From Chryseobacterium indologenes (GTDB lineage Bacteria > Bacteroidota > Bacteroidia > Flavobacteriales > Weeksellaceae), in assembly GCF_001295265.1 (NCBI RefSeq), contig NZ_LJOD01000010.1, positions 89,367 through 153,366 of the forward strand: a stretch of DNA of 64,000 bases, read 5' to 3'. The notes beneath the pieces were generated by a model. The model did no database searches, was not told the origin of the DNA, and saw nothing but the letters and a program-made list of their open reading frames with translations. This document shows, piece after piece, positions 43,781-52,446 of this stretch; within the stretch, counting starts at the first letter, position 1; every line of letters begins with the position of its first letter. Position numbers and translations under genes: made by a program.

Positions 43781-44812
43781 ATGGAAAATCTTGATAACGA
43801 AAACATAGAAACTAAAAGCTCAATTAATCTTAATAAAAGCGAAGACCAGTTTCAGTCCAGAATAGATATGATTGAACTTCGCGCAAGCCTGGATAAGGTA
43901 AAATCTGAAATCGGGAAAGTTATTGTAGGACAGGAGAATATGATTGAGCATCTTCTGGCTGCACTTTTATCAAACGGACACGTTCTCATAGAAGGTGTTC
44001 CGGGAGTAGCAAAGACTATCACGGCAAAATTATTGGCAAAGACCATAGATGTGGGCTTCAGCAGAATTCAGTTTACTCCGGATCTGATGCCTTCCGATAT
44101 TTTAGGAACCTCAGTGTTCAGCGTGAAAAATTCTGAATTTGAATTTAAAAAAGGACCGGTTTTCTCTAATTTTATATTAATTGATGAGATTAACCGTTCT
44201 CCGGCGAAAACCCAGGCCGCACTATTTGAGGTTATGGAGGAAAGACAGATCACAATGGATGGCGTCCGTTACATCATGGATGAGCCTTTCCTTGTTGTTG
44301 CCACTCAAAACCCGATTGAGCATGAAGGAACCTACAGGCTTCCTGAAGCCCAGCTGGACCGTTTTCTCTTCAAAATTAATGTTGGCTACCCTAATCTGGA
44401 ACAGGAAATCGCGATTATTAAAAACCAGCACGAAAGCAAAAAAGAAGACAAAACAGAAGGGGTTAACCGTGTCATCAATGCAGAACAGCTGAAAAATTAC
44501 CAGCATCTCGTAAAAGAGATTATTGTAGAAGCCCAGCTGATGGAATATATTGCTAAAATTATCATCAATACCAGGGAAAACCAGTTCCTGTATCTTGGAG
44601 CTTCACCCAGGGCTTCTCTTGCACTGCTTACCGCATCAAAAGCCTTTGCTGCATTAAGGGGAAGAGATTTTGTAACACCGGAAGATATTAAAGAGGCCAG
44701 TTATGCCGTACTGAGACACAGAGTAATCGTTTCTCCCGAAAGAGAAATGGAAGGTCTCACCGCAGATGAAATTATCCGCCAGATTTTAGAAGGAATAGAA
44801 ATTCCCAGATAG
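43781..44812 (+). CDS. MoxR family AAA+ ATPase
   Basis: A 343-residue AAA+ chaperone-like ATPase. Walker A is GVPGVAKTITAK, Walker B ILIDEINRSP, sensor 1 VVATQNPIEHEGT, with the RLPEAQLDRFLFKI segment and C-terminal lid (GASPRASLALL, DIKEASYAVLRHRV) typical of MoxR. It probably remodels or activates partners bearing VWA/DUF58 domains. The 114-nt leader before it contains a repeated motif. DUF58 follows after 154 nt. Confidence 0.95.
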   Translation: MENLDNENIETKSSINLNKSEDQFQSRIDMIELRASLDKVKSEIGKVIVGQENMIEHLLAALLSNGHVLIEGVPGVAKTITAKLLAKTIDVGFSRIQFTPDLMPSDILGTSVFSVKNSEFEFKKGPVFSNFILIDEINRSPAKTQAALFEVMEERQITMDGVRYIMDEPFLVVATQNPIEHEGTYRLPEAQLDRFLFKINVGYPNLEQEIAIIKNQHESKKEDKTEGVNRVINAEQLKNYQHLVKEIIVEAQLMEYIAKIIINTRENQFLYLGASPRASLALLTASKAFAALRGRDFVTPEDIKEASYAVLRHRVIVSPEREMEGLTADEIIRQILEGIEIPR

Positions 44813-44966
44813 GTTTAAAATCTTATCTGAAAAGAAGAAAATTATATAAAGTTGGACCTGGGGATTATAGAAATATGTAAAACGTTAGACGGGCTAATCA
44901 ATTTTCTGAAGCAAGAGAGAATGTCTGCCTAAAATCTATAACCAGCAATCAACAAGCTGCAACTTA

Positions 44967-46289
44967 ATGAAGAACTTATACATCAATACACGGTTTTTCT
45001 TCGCGCTCATCGGAGTGGGGGTCCTGTATGTCCTGGCATTTTTCTTTCCGTTTATGATGATCATTGCCCATATTGCACTGGTGGCTTGCTTCCTTGCTGT
45101 CATGGTAGATTATCTGCTGTTATTTAATCAGAAAAACGGTTTGCAGGCGCAAAGAATACTTCCGGAAAAACTATCAAACGGGGATGAAAACTTCGTTAAA
45201 ATCGATATTAAAAATAATTATGGGTTTAAGATTACAACCAAAATTATTGACGAAATTCCTTTTCAGTTTCAGAAAAGAGACTTTTTAATTCGGAAAACAA
45301 TCGAGCCGGGAAGAAACACTTTTTTCCAATACAGTCTTGAGCCTAAAGAAAGAGGCGAGTATCATTTTGGCAGCCTGAATATATATGCATCTTCACCTTT
45401 AGGATTGGCCGCTAAAAGATTTAATTTCCAGAAAGATGCTATGCTGCCTTCCTATCCTTCTTTTGTACACCTTAGAAAATATGAACTCATGGCCTTGCAG
45501 AGTGAATTTATGCTGGGTGGAATAAAAAAAATCCGGAAGCTTGGACATACCATGGAATTTGAGCAGATCAAAGAATATGTTCCCGGTGATGATATCAGAA
45601 CCATCAACTGGAAAGCCACTTCCAAAATAAACAGGTTAATGGTGAACCAGTTTCAGGATGAAAAATCACAGCGTATCTTTATATTAATAGATAAAGGGCG
45701 AACCATGAAAATGCCTTTCAACGGATTAAGTCTGCTTGATTATTCTATCAATGCGGCTATGGCTTTATCACACATCATTCTGAAGAAAGGAGACCGTGCC
45801 GGAATGATGACCTTTTCAAAGAAAACGGAAAATAAAGTGGCTGCAGAAAATAAATCGGGGCAGCTAAGGAAAATCTCAGAAGCGCTTTATAATATCAAAA
45901 CAGACTTTTTTGAAAGTGATTTCAACCGTCTCTATCAGGATGTAAAATATTCCCTGAATCAAAGAAGCCTTGTACTGCTCTTTACCAATTTTGAAACGCT
46001 GGACGGACTGAACCGCCAGCTGAAGTATCTTCGCGGAATTGCCAAAAATCACCTTCTGGTTGTAGTCTTCTTCAAAAACTCAGAATTGCAGACCCTTATC
46101 CATAAAAACCCTGAAAGCATGCAGGAAATCTACGATGAGGTAATTGCCGAAAAATTTGAATTTGAAAAAAAATTAATCATTCAGGAATTGCGGAAATACG
46201 GAATCTATACGGTGTATACCCTTCCTGAAAATTTAAATATTGACGTTATCAATAAATATCTGGAGATAAAAGCGAGGGGAATTTTATAA
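44967..46289 (+). CDS. DUF58 (VWA-like) protein partner of MoxR
   Basis: A 440-residue protein with two N-terminal membrane helices, a beta-rich region, and the DUF58 core GGIKKIRKLGHTMEFEQIKEYVPGDDIRTINWKATSKINRLMVNQF (positions about 185-225), then a von Willebrand A-like domain (IFILIDKGRTMKM: the MIDAS DxSxS motif is altered to DKGRT). DUF58 proteins pair with MoxR ATPases. The stop is followed 4 nt later by the GCAATAA repeat tract. Confidence 0.93.
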   Translation: MKNLYINTRFFFALIGVGVLYVLAFFFPFMMIIAHIALVACFLAVMVDYLLLFNQKNGLQAQRILPEKLSNGDENFVKIDIKNNYGFKITTKIIDEIPFQFQKRDFLIRKTIEPGRNTFFQYSLEPKERGEYHFGSLNIYASSPLGLAAKRFNFQKDAMLPSYPSFVHLRKYELMALQSEFMLGGIKKIRKLGHTMEFEQIKEYVPGDDIRTINWKATSKINRLMVNQFQDEKSQRIFILIDKGRTMKMPFNGLSLLDYSINAAMALSHIILKKGDRAGMMTFSKKTENKVAAENKSGQLRKISEALYNIKTDFFESDFNRLYQDVKYSLNQRSLVLLFTNFETLDGLNRQLKYLRGIAKNHLLVVVFFKNSELQTLIHKNPESMQEIYDEVIAEKFEFEKKLIIQELRKYGIYTVYTLPENLNIDVINKYLEIKARGIL

Positions 46290-46293
46290 CTTT

Positions 46294-46356
46294 GCAATAA
46301 GCAATAAGCAATAAGCAATAAGCAATAAGCAATAAGCAATAAGCAATAAGCAATAA
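46294..46356 (+). repeat. Tandem heptamer repeat (GCAATAA)9 abutting the osmC start codon
   Basis: Nine perfect copies of GCAATAA fill 63 bases between the DUF58 stop and the OsmC gene; the last A of the tract is the first base of the ATG. Every unit contains TAA. The tract occupies nearly the whole 66-nt intergenic space, where leader or ribosome-binding sequence would lie, so copy-number changes would alter spacing by 7 nt each. It is a candidate phase-variation tract. Confidence 0.97.
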
Positions 46357-46775
46357 TGAAAATAACACTCAACAGAATAAACGACGATTTTTTATTTGAA
46401 TGCACCAATTCCCAGGGAAATTCTATCCTTCTGGACAATACTTCACAACCCGGAGCAAAAGGCGTTTCCCCCATGGAAAGCGTGCTGATGGCTGTGGCCG
46501 GATGCAGTGGTATTGATGTGGTATCTATCCTGAAAAAACAGCGTCAGGAAATTACAGGATTTCAGGCAGAAGTAGAAGGGGAAAGAGTTCCTGTAGAAGA
46601 TGCAAAACCATTTAAAGCAATCAAAGTAAAATTTCTTTTAGAAGGAAATATAGATCCTAAAAAAGCCCTAAAAGCAGCACAATTATCTTTCGAGAAATAC
46701 TGTTCCGTATCCAAAACTCTGGAACCTAATGTAGAAATCGGGTATGAAGTTCTTGTGAACGGAGAAAAAATATAA
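46356..46775 (+). CDS. OsmC/Ohr-family peroxiredoxin-like protein
   Basis: A 139-residue OsmC-like protein. The fold's two conserved Cys are in VAGCSGIDVV and FEKYCSVSKTL, the usual positions of the peroxidatic and resolving residues, and GVSPMESVLMAVAG is the family helix. These proteins reduce organic peroxides with thiols. It could be read through from DUF58 or have its own promoter hidden in or before the repeats. Expression is likely sensitive to the (GCAATAA)9 tract upstream. Confidence 0.9.
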   Translation: MKITLNRINDDFLFECTNSQGNSILLDNTSQPGAKGVSPMESVLMAVAGCSGIDVVSILKKQRQEITGFQAEVEGERVPVEDAKPFKAIKVKFLLEGNIDPKKALKAAQLSFEKYCSVSKTLEPNVEIGYEVLVNGEKI

Positions 46776-46793
46776 TCTGATATTCTAGAACAG

Positions 46794-46823
46794 AAAAGCC
46801 GGATATATTGTCCGGCTTTTTTT
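46794..46823 (+). terminator. Terminator of osmC-like gene
   Basis: AAAAGCCGGA (46794-46803) pairs with TCCGGCTTTT (46811-46820) and continues T. It lies before the convergent GH63-like gene. Confidence 0.9.
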
Positions 46824-46851
46824 GTTACTGATTACCATCACCAATTACCCA

Positions 46852-49467
46852 TTAAAAAGTGAGCCTTGGCTTAAGCAGCTTAGCTACCGTTGCAGTCCAA
46901 CCTGTTTGATGGGAAGCACCCACGCCCCGGCCGTTATCTCCGTGGAAATATTCAAAGAATGTAATATAATCTTTAAAATGTTCGTCATAATTAAATTTGG
47001 CATTTCCGCCATTAAAAGCACGCTGTCCGTTTTCGTCCTTTAAAAATATAGAACAGAGCCTGTGGCTGATATTTTGCGCCACTTCATCCAGATTTCTTTT
47101 ATCACCGCTCCCTGTTGGGAATTCTACCTTTAAGCTATTGCCATAGTAAAAATGAAAACGCTGAAGACTTTCCACAATCAGAAAATTGATCGGAAACCAG
47201 ATTGGACCTCTCCAGTTACTGTTGCCTCCGAACATTCTGCTGTCACTTTCTGCCGGAGTATAATACACAACATTTTCAGAGCCATGAACGGAAAATACAA
47301 ACGGATTTTCCTCATAGACTTTAGACATCGCCCGGATGCCGTAAGCACTCAGAAACTCTTTCTCATCAAGCATTCTGGTTAAAACTTTCGTCAGTCTGTT
47401 CTTACGCAGGATACTCATCAGGTGTTTTCTGCCATGTCCTTCCTCGTCCCAGTGTGAAACCAGCTTTGTGAGTTCAGGCTTATTCTTTAAGATCCATTCC
47501 ATTCGGCTCCTGAAATTAGGCATTTTTTCCAGCAACCGGTGATCAACAATCTCTACAGCAAATAAAGGGATCAGTCCCACAATACTTCTTAATCGCAATG
47601 AAACACTTTCCCCGTTACCAAGCTGAAGCACATCATAGAAAAAGCCGTCTTCCTCATTCCACAGACCTTCCTTGCCATCACCAAGGTTTTCCATGGCTTC
47701 CGCAATATACAGATAATGTTCAAAAAACTTGATTGCCATATCTTCATAAACCTGATAATACTGAGCAAGTTCCATAGCAATCCGCATCATATTCAGTGCA
47801 TACATTGCCATCCAGCTTGTTCCGTCAGCCTGTTCGAGATGCTGGCCGTCTTTAAGCTCCATATTTCTGTCGAATGCTCCGATATTATCCAGTCCTAAGA
47901 ATCCGCCTCCAAAGATATTATTCCCGCTTTTATCCTTCCGGTTTACCCACCAGGTAAAATTCAGAAGCAGCTTCTGGAATACCTTTTCAAGGAATAAAAG
48001 ATCGGGCTTACCGTTTTGTTTTTCATCAATTTTAAAGACCCTGAAACAGGACCATGCATGTACAGGCGGATTTACATCACTCATATTCCATTCATAAGCC
48101 GGAAGCTGCCCGTTCGGATGCATATACCATTCCTTCGTGAGCAGGAGAAGCTGCCCCTTTGCAAATTCAGCATCAATAATAGAAAACGGAACACAGTGAA
48201 AAGCCAGATCCCAGGTTGCATACCAGGGATACTCCCATTTATCAGGCATTGAAATAATATCCTTATTGTGAAGATGGTTCCATTCTGTATTTCTTACATA
48301 CTCATTGAAGTTTCTCGGAGCATCAAAATTGGGATCGCCCTTCAGCCATTTTCCGATATTATAATGATAAAACTGTTTATTCCATAAAAGCCCGGCAAAA
48401 GCCTGTCGCTGAACATTCCTTTCATCCTCATTGGTTGTGTCACTCTGAATTTCATTATAAAACTCATTCGTTTCGCTGATTCTGGTATTGAAAATCTCAT
48501 CAAACTGCTCAAAAGGCTCATCCGTTTCCTCAGGACATAATCTGAAATCAAAAGTTTTGGATTGTCCCGCTCCGATGATCTCGTCAATCAAAAAAGAAGC
48601 TTTGGTCCCTATCTTTTCCGGGTTTACCGTAGCGCTCCCGTAAATGACAAAATCATTGATGCCATCCTTAAAATAGGTGTTTTCAGCATGAGGAGCACCA
48701 TAAAGCTTGGAGTTGTTGGTTTCATTATCACAGAAAACACTCTCTACATTCGGAGTTCTTGAATAAAGCTTTTTGATGGAAATGCTATCATGGGCAATAT
48801 CAATACTTCCATCCTGAGAAGCATGCATCTGTGCTTTATAAGTATTATAGCCCCATTTCCAGTTATTTCTGAACCAGGCCGTAGGCATCACAACAATCGG
48901 GGCATCATGGCGGCTTCTGTTACAAACCGTTACTCTGGCAAGAATGTTATTATGATCAGCTTTACAGTATTCAATGAAAATATCAAAATATTCATCATTA
49001 TTAAAGATTCCGGTATCAAAGATTTCATATTCCGGCTCTTTCTTGCTGCGTCTTCCGTTTTCAGCGACAAGCTCATCATAGGGAAACGCATTGATCGGAT
49101 ACTTATATACCATCTTCATATAGCTGTGAGTAGGGGTGTTGTCCAGATAATAGAAAATTTCTTTAATATCCTCACCGTGATTCCCTTGAGGATTGCTCAG
49201 CCCGAAAAAACGTTCCTTAACAATCTTATCTTTCTTATTCCAGAATGAAAAAGCAAAACAGAAAAGCTGCTTTACATCAGAAATTCCCGCAATACCTTCT
49301 TCTCCCCATCGGTAAGCGTAGCTTTCCGCATTGTTATGGTTGGTGAAATTCCAGGCATTTCCGTTTGAACTGTAGTCTTCACGTACATTTCCCCATTGCC
49401 GGTTGCTTACGTAGGGACCCCAGTTTTTCCATTGTATATTTTGTAATCTTTCCTTTTCAACAGTCAT
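46852..49467 (-). CDS. GH63-like (MGH1-type) glucosidase
   Basis: A large 871-residue cytoplasmic protein without signal peptide. The family of alpha-glucosidase/mannosylglycerate-hydrolase-like proteins (GH63) is shown by WGPYVSNRQWGNVREDYS near the start, the (alpha/alpha)6 barrel with YPWYATWDLAFHCVPF, YEWNMSDVNPPVHAW, NIFGGGFLGLDNIGAFDR, GTSWMAMYALNMMRIA and NWRGPIWFPINFLIVESL. Acidic catalytic residues are likely in the DLAFH and the EQADGTSW regions. The substrate is unknown. It is convergent with osmC and not in an operon. Confidence 0.9.
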   Translation of the reverse strand: MTVEKERLQNIQWKNWGPYVSNRQWGNVREDYSSNGNAWNFTNHNNAESYAYRWGEEGIAGISDVKQLFCFAFSFWNKKDKIVKERFFGLSNPQGNHGEDIKEIFYYLDNTPTHSYMKMVYKYPINAFPYDELVAENGRRSKKEPEYEIFDTGIFNNDEYFDIFIEYCKADHNNILARVTVCNRSRHDAPIVVMPTAWFRNNWKWGYNTYKAQMHASQDGSIDIAHDSISIKKLYSRTPNVESVFCDNETNNSKLYGAPHAENTYFKDGINDFVIYGSATVNPEKIGTKASFLIDEIIGAGQSKTFDFRLCPEETDEPFEQFDEIFNTRISETNEFYNEIQSDTTNEDERNVQRQAFAGLLWNKQFYHYNIGKWLKGDPNFDAPRNFNEYVRNTEWNHLHNKDIISMPDKWEYPWYATWDLAFHCVPFSIIDAEFAKGQLLLLTKEWYMHPNGQLPAYEWNMSDVNPPVHAWSCFRVFKIDEKQNGKPDLLFLEKVFQKLLLNFTWWVNRKDKSGNNIFGGGFLGLDNIGAFDRNMELKDGQHLEQADGTSWMAMYALNMMRIAMELAQYYQVYEDMAIKFFEHYLYIAEAMENLGDGKEGLWNEEDGFFYDVLQLGNGESVSLRLRSIVGLIPLFAVEIVDHRLLEKMPNFRSRMEWILKNKPELTKLVSHWDEEGHGRKHLMSILRKNRLTKVLTRMLDEKEFLSAYGIRAMSKVYEENPFVFSVHGSENVVYYTPAESDSRMFGGNSNWRGPIWFPINFLIVESLQRFHFYYGNSLKVEFPTGSGDKRNLDEVAQNISHRLCSIFLKDENGQRAFNGGNAKFNYDEHFKDYITFFEYFHGDNGRGVGASHQTGWTATVAKLLKPRLTF

Positions 49468-49622
49468 ATCTCATCATTTTTATCAATACGAAGGTAGTTT
49501 TTTTGAAAAATAATTCCAATTTTTTTCATCTGAACAATCCTTAACATGCCCTTGGAACTCTTCTGTTTATAGGCTTTTTTAATGTTAAATAAATTTTTTT
49601 CAAATATTTAAAAGAAAATAAC

Positions 49623-49630
49623 TACCTTTG
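49623..49630 (+). promoter_or_regulatory. -7 box of the methionine operon
   Basis: TACCTTTG matches TAnnTTTG, 30 nt before the riboswitch. The expected -33 TTG is not distinct; AT-rich sequence lies there. Confidence 0.55.
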
Positions 49631-49659
49631 CACCATTCGTTCATTCAAATATTGAAAAT

Positions 49660-49763
49660 GTTATCAAGAAAGGTTGAGGGATTAGACCCTATGAAACCTT
49701 AGCAACCCTTTGTGCAAGCAAAGAAGGTGCTACGTTCTACCAGAATTATTTTGGACAGATAAC
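49660..49763 (+). ncRNA. SAM-I (S-box) riboswitch
   Basis: The outer P1 helix pairs GTTATC (49660-49665) with GATAAC (49758-49763). Between them lie the conserved S-box parts: the AAGGTTGAGGGA strand of P2, TATGAAACCTTAGCAACC, and a GAAGGTGCTA segment before the P4 side. Binding S-adenosylmethionine should turn the downstream genes off. It precedes the metX-like gene by about 60 nt; a weak hairpin (GCCAT ... GTGGC, 49781-49795) may be the expression platform. This is the control point for the met operon. Confidence 0.95.
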
Positions 49764-49823
49764 TTACTGAAGTTCTTTTCAGCCATTTCTTGTGGCATTT
49801 TCAATTGTATTAAAATAATAGAA

Positions 49824-50762
49824 TTGAAAACAGAACTAAACTATATTAATCTTTCGTATCACACCTATTCCCAAAAGGAATACCATATCCCGTTGACCTA
49901 TCAGATCTTCGGGAAAGACCTGTTTACAGCCCCGATTGTTCTTATCAATCATGCCCTGACCGGTAACTCAAATGTGTCTGGTGAAAAAGGATGGTGGAAA
50001 CAGCTGGTTGGGGAGAATCAGATCATTGATACCAATAAATACACTGTTCTGTGCTTCAATATTCCCGGAAACGGATATGATGATTTTTTAATTGAAAACT
50101 ACGAAGACTTCACACCTTCAGATATCGCTAATATATTCCTGAAAGGGCTGGAATCTCTACATATCAAAAATCTTTATGCCATTATCGGAGGTTCCCTTGG
50201 AGGAGGAATTGCCTGGGAAATGCTTGCTAAGCAGCCTGAGCTGGCAGAAATATTCATTCCTGTAGCCTGCGATTACAGAACACATGACTGGCTGCATGCG
50301 CAATGTCTGGTTCAGAAATTCTTATTGAACAGTCAGGATGATCCATTACAAAAAGCAAGGATTCATGCCATGTTGTGCTATAGAACTCCACAATCGTTAA
50401 ACAATAGATTTCAAAACCAGTATAATCAGGAAAAACAATGCCTGGAATCAGAAGATTGGCTGTTATATCATGGTAATGCTCTAAACGAAAGGTTTAGTTT
50501 AAAAGCATACAGGATGATGAATCATTTACTGATGAATATTAATGCTGATGAAACAGCACTGGAAAAAATACAGGCACGAATGCACATGATCTCCGTAGAT
50601 ACAGACTTATTCTTTCCGGCTTCTGAAATCCGGATGTGTTTTGAAAAAATCAGAGAAAAAAAAGAGAATATTTCTTATCACGAGATCCAATCTATACACG
50701 GGCATGATGCCTTCCTAATGGAATATCAACAATTAAACAATATCATAAAAAACATTTTATAG
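49824..50762 (+). CDS. metX: MetX-like homoserine O-acyltransferase (TTG start)
   Basis: A 312-residue alpha/beta-hydrolase-fold acyltransferase that acylates homoserine. Features: VLINHALTGNSNV oxyanion region, nucleophile elbow GGSLGGGIAWEM, an Asp in VDTDLFFPASE and a His in IHGHDAFLMEY, so the Ser-Asp-His triad is complete. It is shorter than the usual 370-residue MetX. No ATG fits; TTG 49824 gives MKTELNYINLSYH, and an upstream extension back to 49710 would overlap the riboswitch, so it is rejected. Preceded by a SAM-I riboswitch, it heads the methionine operon. Confidence 0.88.
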   Translation: MKTELNYINLSYHTYSQKEYHIPLTYQIFGKDLFTAPIVLINHALTGNSNVSGEKGWWKQLVGENQIIDTNKYTVLCFNIPGNGYDDFLIENYEDFTPSDIANIFLKGLESLHIKNLYAIIGGSLGGGIAWEMLAKQPELAEIFIPVACDYRTHDWLHAQCLVQKFLLNSQDDPLQKARIHAMLCYRTPQSLNNRFQNQYNQEKQCLESEDWLLYHGNALNERFSLKAYRMMNHLLMNINADETALEKIQARMHMISVDTDLFFPASEIRMCFEKIREKKENISYHEIQSIHGHDAFLMEYQQLNNIIKNIL

Positions 50763-50766
50763 AGAA

Positions 50767-52305
50767 ATGAAAAATGCTAACGAAATAAAATTTTTAAAGA
50801 ACAGATCAATTATCAAATTTGAAGGAGAAGATTTTCTGGGGGAAATAGGAATTGACGGACGAATTTTTAAAGCGCTTACTTTAGCGCGTATAAGTGTAGG
50901 AGTAATCTCTCAGCAGGCTATAGAAAACGGAATCTCTATTTTGGTTCACGAAAATGATGCAGAAAAAGCCGTAGCCTGCCTTATTGATGAATTTGAAGCA
51001 GAAAGAAAATCAGGAAAAGTATCACAGATCTACAGCATCAACAATGTTTCTGTTATTGGCTTTGTAGCAGAAGATTTCAATAAGGTCTTTGCAGAGCTGG
51101 CAAGAAATAATGTCTTCCCGCTGCTGTTAAATCAGGTTGCAGGCGAGAATAGGGTAAACATTGTGGTAACTTCTTCACAGGACGAAAAAACCAAAAACAT
51201 CATAGAGTCTGAAATCTTCAAGAAACCAAAGACCGTTCATCTGGCAATTATTGGTCATGGTAACGTTGGGAAAACCCTTATAGAACAGGTTCTGGAATCC
51301 GCAGAAGAGATTAAGAGACGTAAAAAAATAGACCTTAAAGTAGTAGCAGTAGCCAATTCAAAGAAAATAGCCTTCAATAAAAAAGGTTTTGATACAAATT
51401 GGACAGATGAGGTTCTGACAGCAGAACATCCATCAAACGTTCAGGAACTGATCAATTTCTCCAATGACAATCAGCTGGAAAATCTGATTGTTGTAGATAA
51501 TACAGCAAGTAAAGATTTTGTTAAAAACTATCATGCCTTGGCTGAAAATGGCTTCGATTTGGTTTCCTCCAATAAAATATTCAACACTCTTCCCATTGAA
51601 GAATATCGGAAACTAAGATATACGTTAAGTAAAAACAACAGACGCTATCTGTATGAAACCAATGTAGGGGCTGGTCTTCCGCTAATTGATACCATTAAAC
51701 TTCTTCATCTCTCAGGAGAGAATATCACTAGAATAAAAGGAGTTTTCTCCGGAACATTAAGCTACGTTTTCAATAATTTTTCTTTGAGAGACGATAAGTT
51801 CTCCACAATTATTAAAGAAGCCTTGGAAAAAGGATATACAGAACCGGATCCAAGAGAAGATCTGTCCGGAAATGATGTGGCAAGAAAACTATTGATACTC
51901 TCAAGAGAACTGGATTTAATTAACGAATTTGAGGATATCAATATTCAAAATCTGGTTCCTGAAAACTTACTTTCCGTTTCAAAAACAGAATTCCTTTCGA
52001 GACTGGAAGAGCTGGATGAAGAATATCAGAAGATTAAAGAAAATCAGGAACCCGGCCACGTATTGAGGTATGTTGGAGACTTACATGGAGATTTACAGAA
52101 AGACAAAGGTGAACTGGATGTAAAATTAATTTCTGTTCCTGCAACTTCAGCTTTGGGACAGTTAAAAGGCTCAGATTCCATCTTTGAGATCTATACAGAA
52201 AGCTACGGTGAAAACCCTATCGTTATTATGGGAGCCGGAGCCGGAGCTCAGGTAACCGCAAGAGGTGTCTTCGGAGATATTTTAAGAGTAAGCGAAACCA
52301 AATAA
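50767..52305 (+). CDS. Homoserine dehydrogenase with N-terminal ACT domains, no aspartokinase
   Basis: A 512-residue protein. Residues 1-155 look like a pair of ACT regulatory domains (GEIGIDGRIFKALTLARISV, SVIGFVAEDFNKVFAELARN), and residues 160-512 are homoserine dehydrogenase (LAIIGHGNVGKTLIEQVLES NAD-binding motif, AVANSK, ETNVGAGLPLIDTI, GVFSGTLSYVFN, GYTEPDPREDLSGNDVARKLLIL). It resembles the C-terminal part of ThrA with the kinase domain gone. The product homoserine goes to the neighbouring MetX-like enzyme. It starts 4 nt after that gene. Confidence 0.9.
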   Translation: MKNANEIKFLKNRSIIKFEGEDFLGEIGIDGRIFKALTLARISVGVISQQAIENGISILVHENDAEKAVACLIDEFEAERKSGKVSQIYSINNVSVIGFVAEDFNKVFAELARNNVFPLLLNQVAGENRVNIVVTSSQDEKTKNIIESEIFKKPKTVHLAIIGHGNVGKTLIEQVLESAEEIKRRKKIDLKVVAVANSKKIAFNKKGFDTNWTDEVLTAEHPSNVQELINFSNDNQLENLIVVDNTASKDFVKNYHALAENGFDLVSSNKIFNTLPIEEYRKLRYTLSKNNRRYLYETNVGAGLPLIDTIKLLHLSGENITRIKGVFSGTLSYVFNNFSLRDDKFSTIIKEALEKGYTEPDPREDLSGNDVARKLLILSRELDLINEFEDINIQNLVPENLLSVSKTEFLSRLEELDEEYQKIKENQEPGHVLRYVGDLHGDLQKDKGELDVKLISVPATSALGQLKGSDSIFEIYTESYGENPIVIMGAGAGAQVTARGVFGDILRVSETK

Positions 52306-52376
52306 GTGGATACAATAATCTGGCAATATAACAGATAACCAACGATGAGTATTGTCATGATAAATTAATTGAAGCA

Positions 52377-52423
52377 GAGTCCGAAAGAACGTTTAAACAA
52401 GGATAGAACAAAGCCTTGTCAAA
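52377..52423 (+). repeat. Copy B of the repeated leader motif, before the trans-sulfuration gene
   Basis: The core reads GTTTAAACAAGGATAGAAC, AAA, GCCTTGTCAAA. About 35 of 50 bases match copy A over the longer region. It sits 24 nt before the metZ-like ATG at 52447 in a 141-nt gap of the met operon. Confidence 0.6.
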
Positions 52424-52446
52424 TAAATTATCAAAATTAAAACTAT

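Noticed and set aside
46205..46474. 89-residue minus-strand frame across the heptamer tract
   Set aside because: It is made of IAYCLL repeats translated from GCAATAA units plus antisense DUF58 and OsmC sequence; no independent support.
48790..49248. 152-residue plus-strand frame opposite the glucosidase
   Set aside because: Antisense to the GH63-like gene; no family match.
49710..49823. N-terminal extension of the MetX-like gene
   Set aside because: It reads through the SAM-I riboswitch and its residues do not resemble the family.
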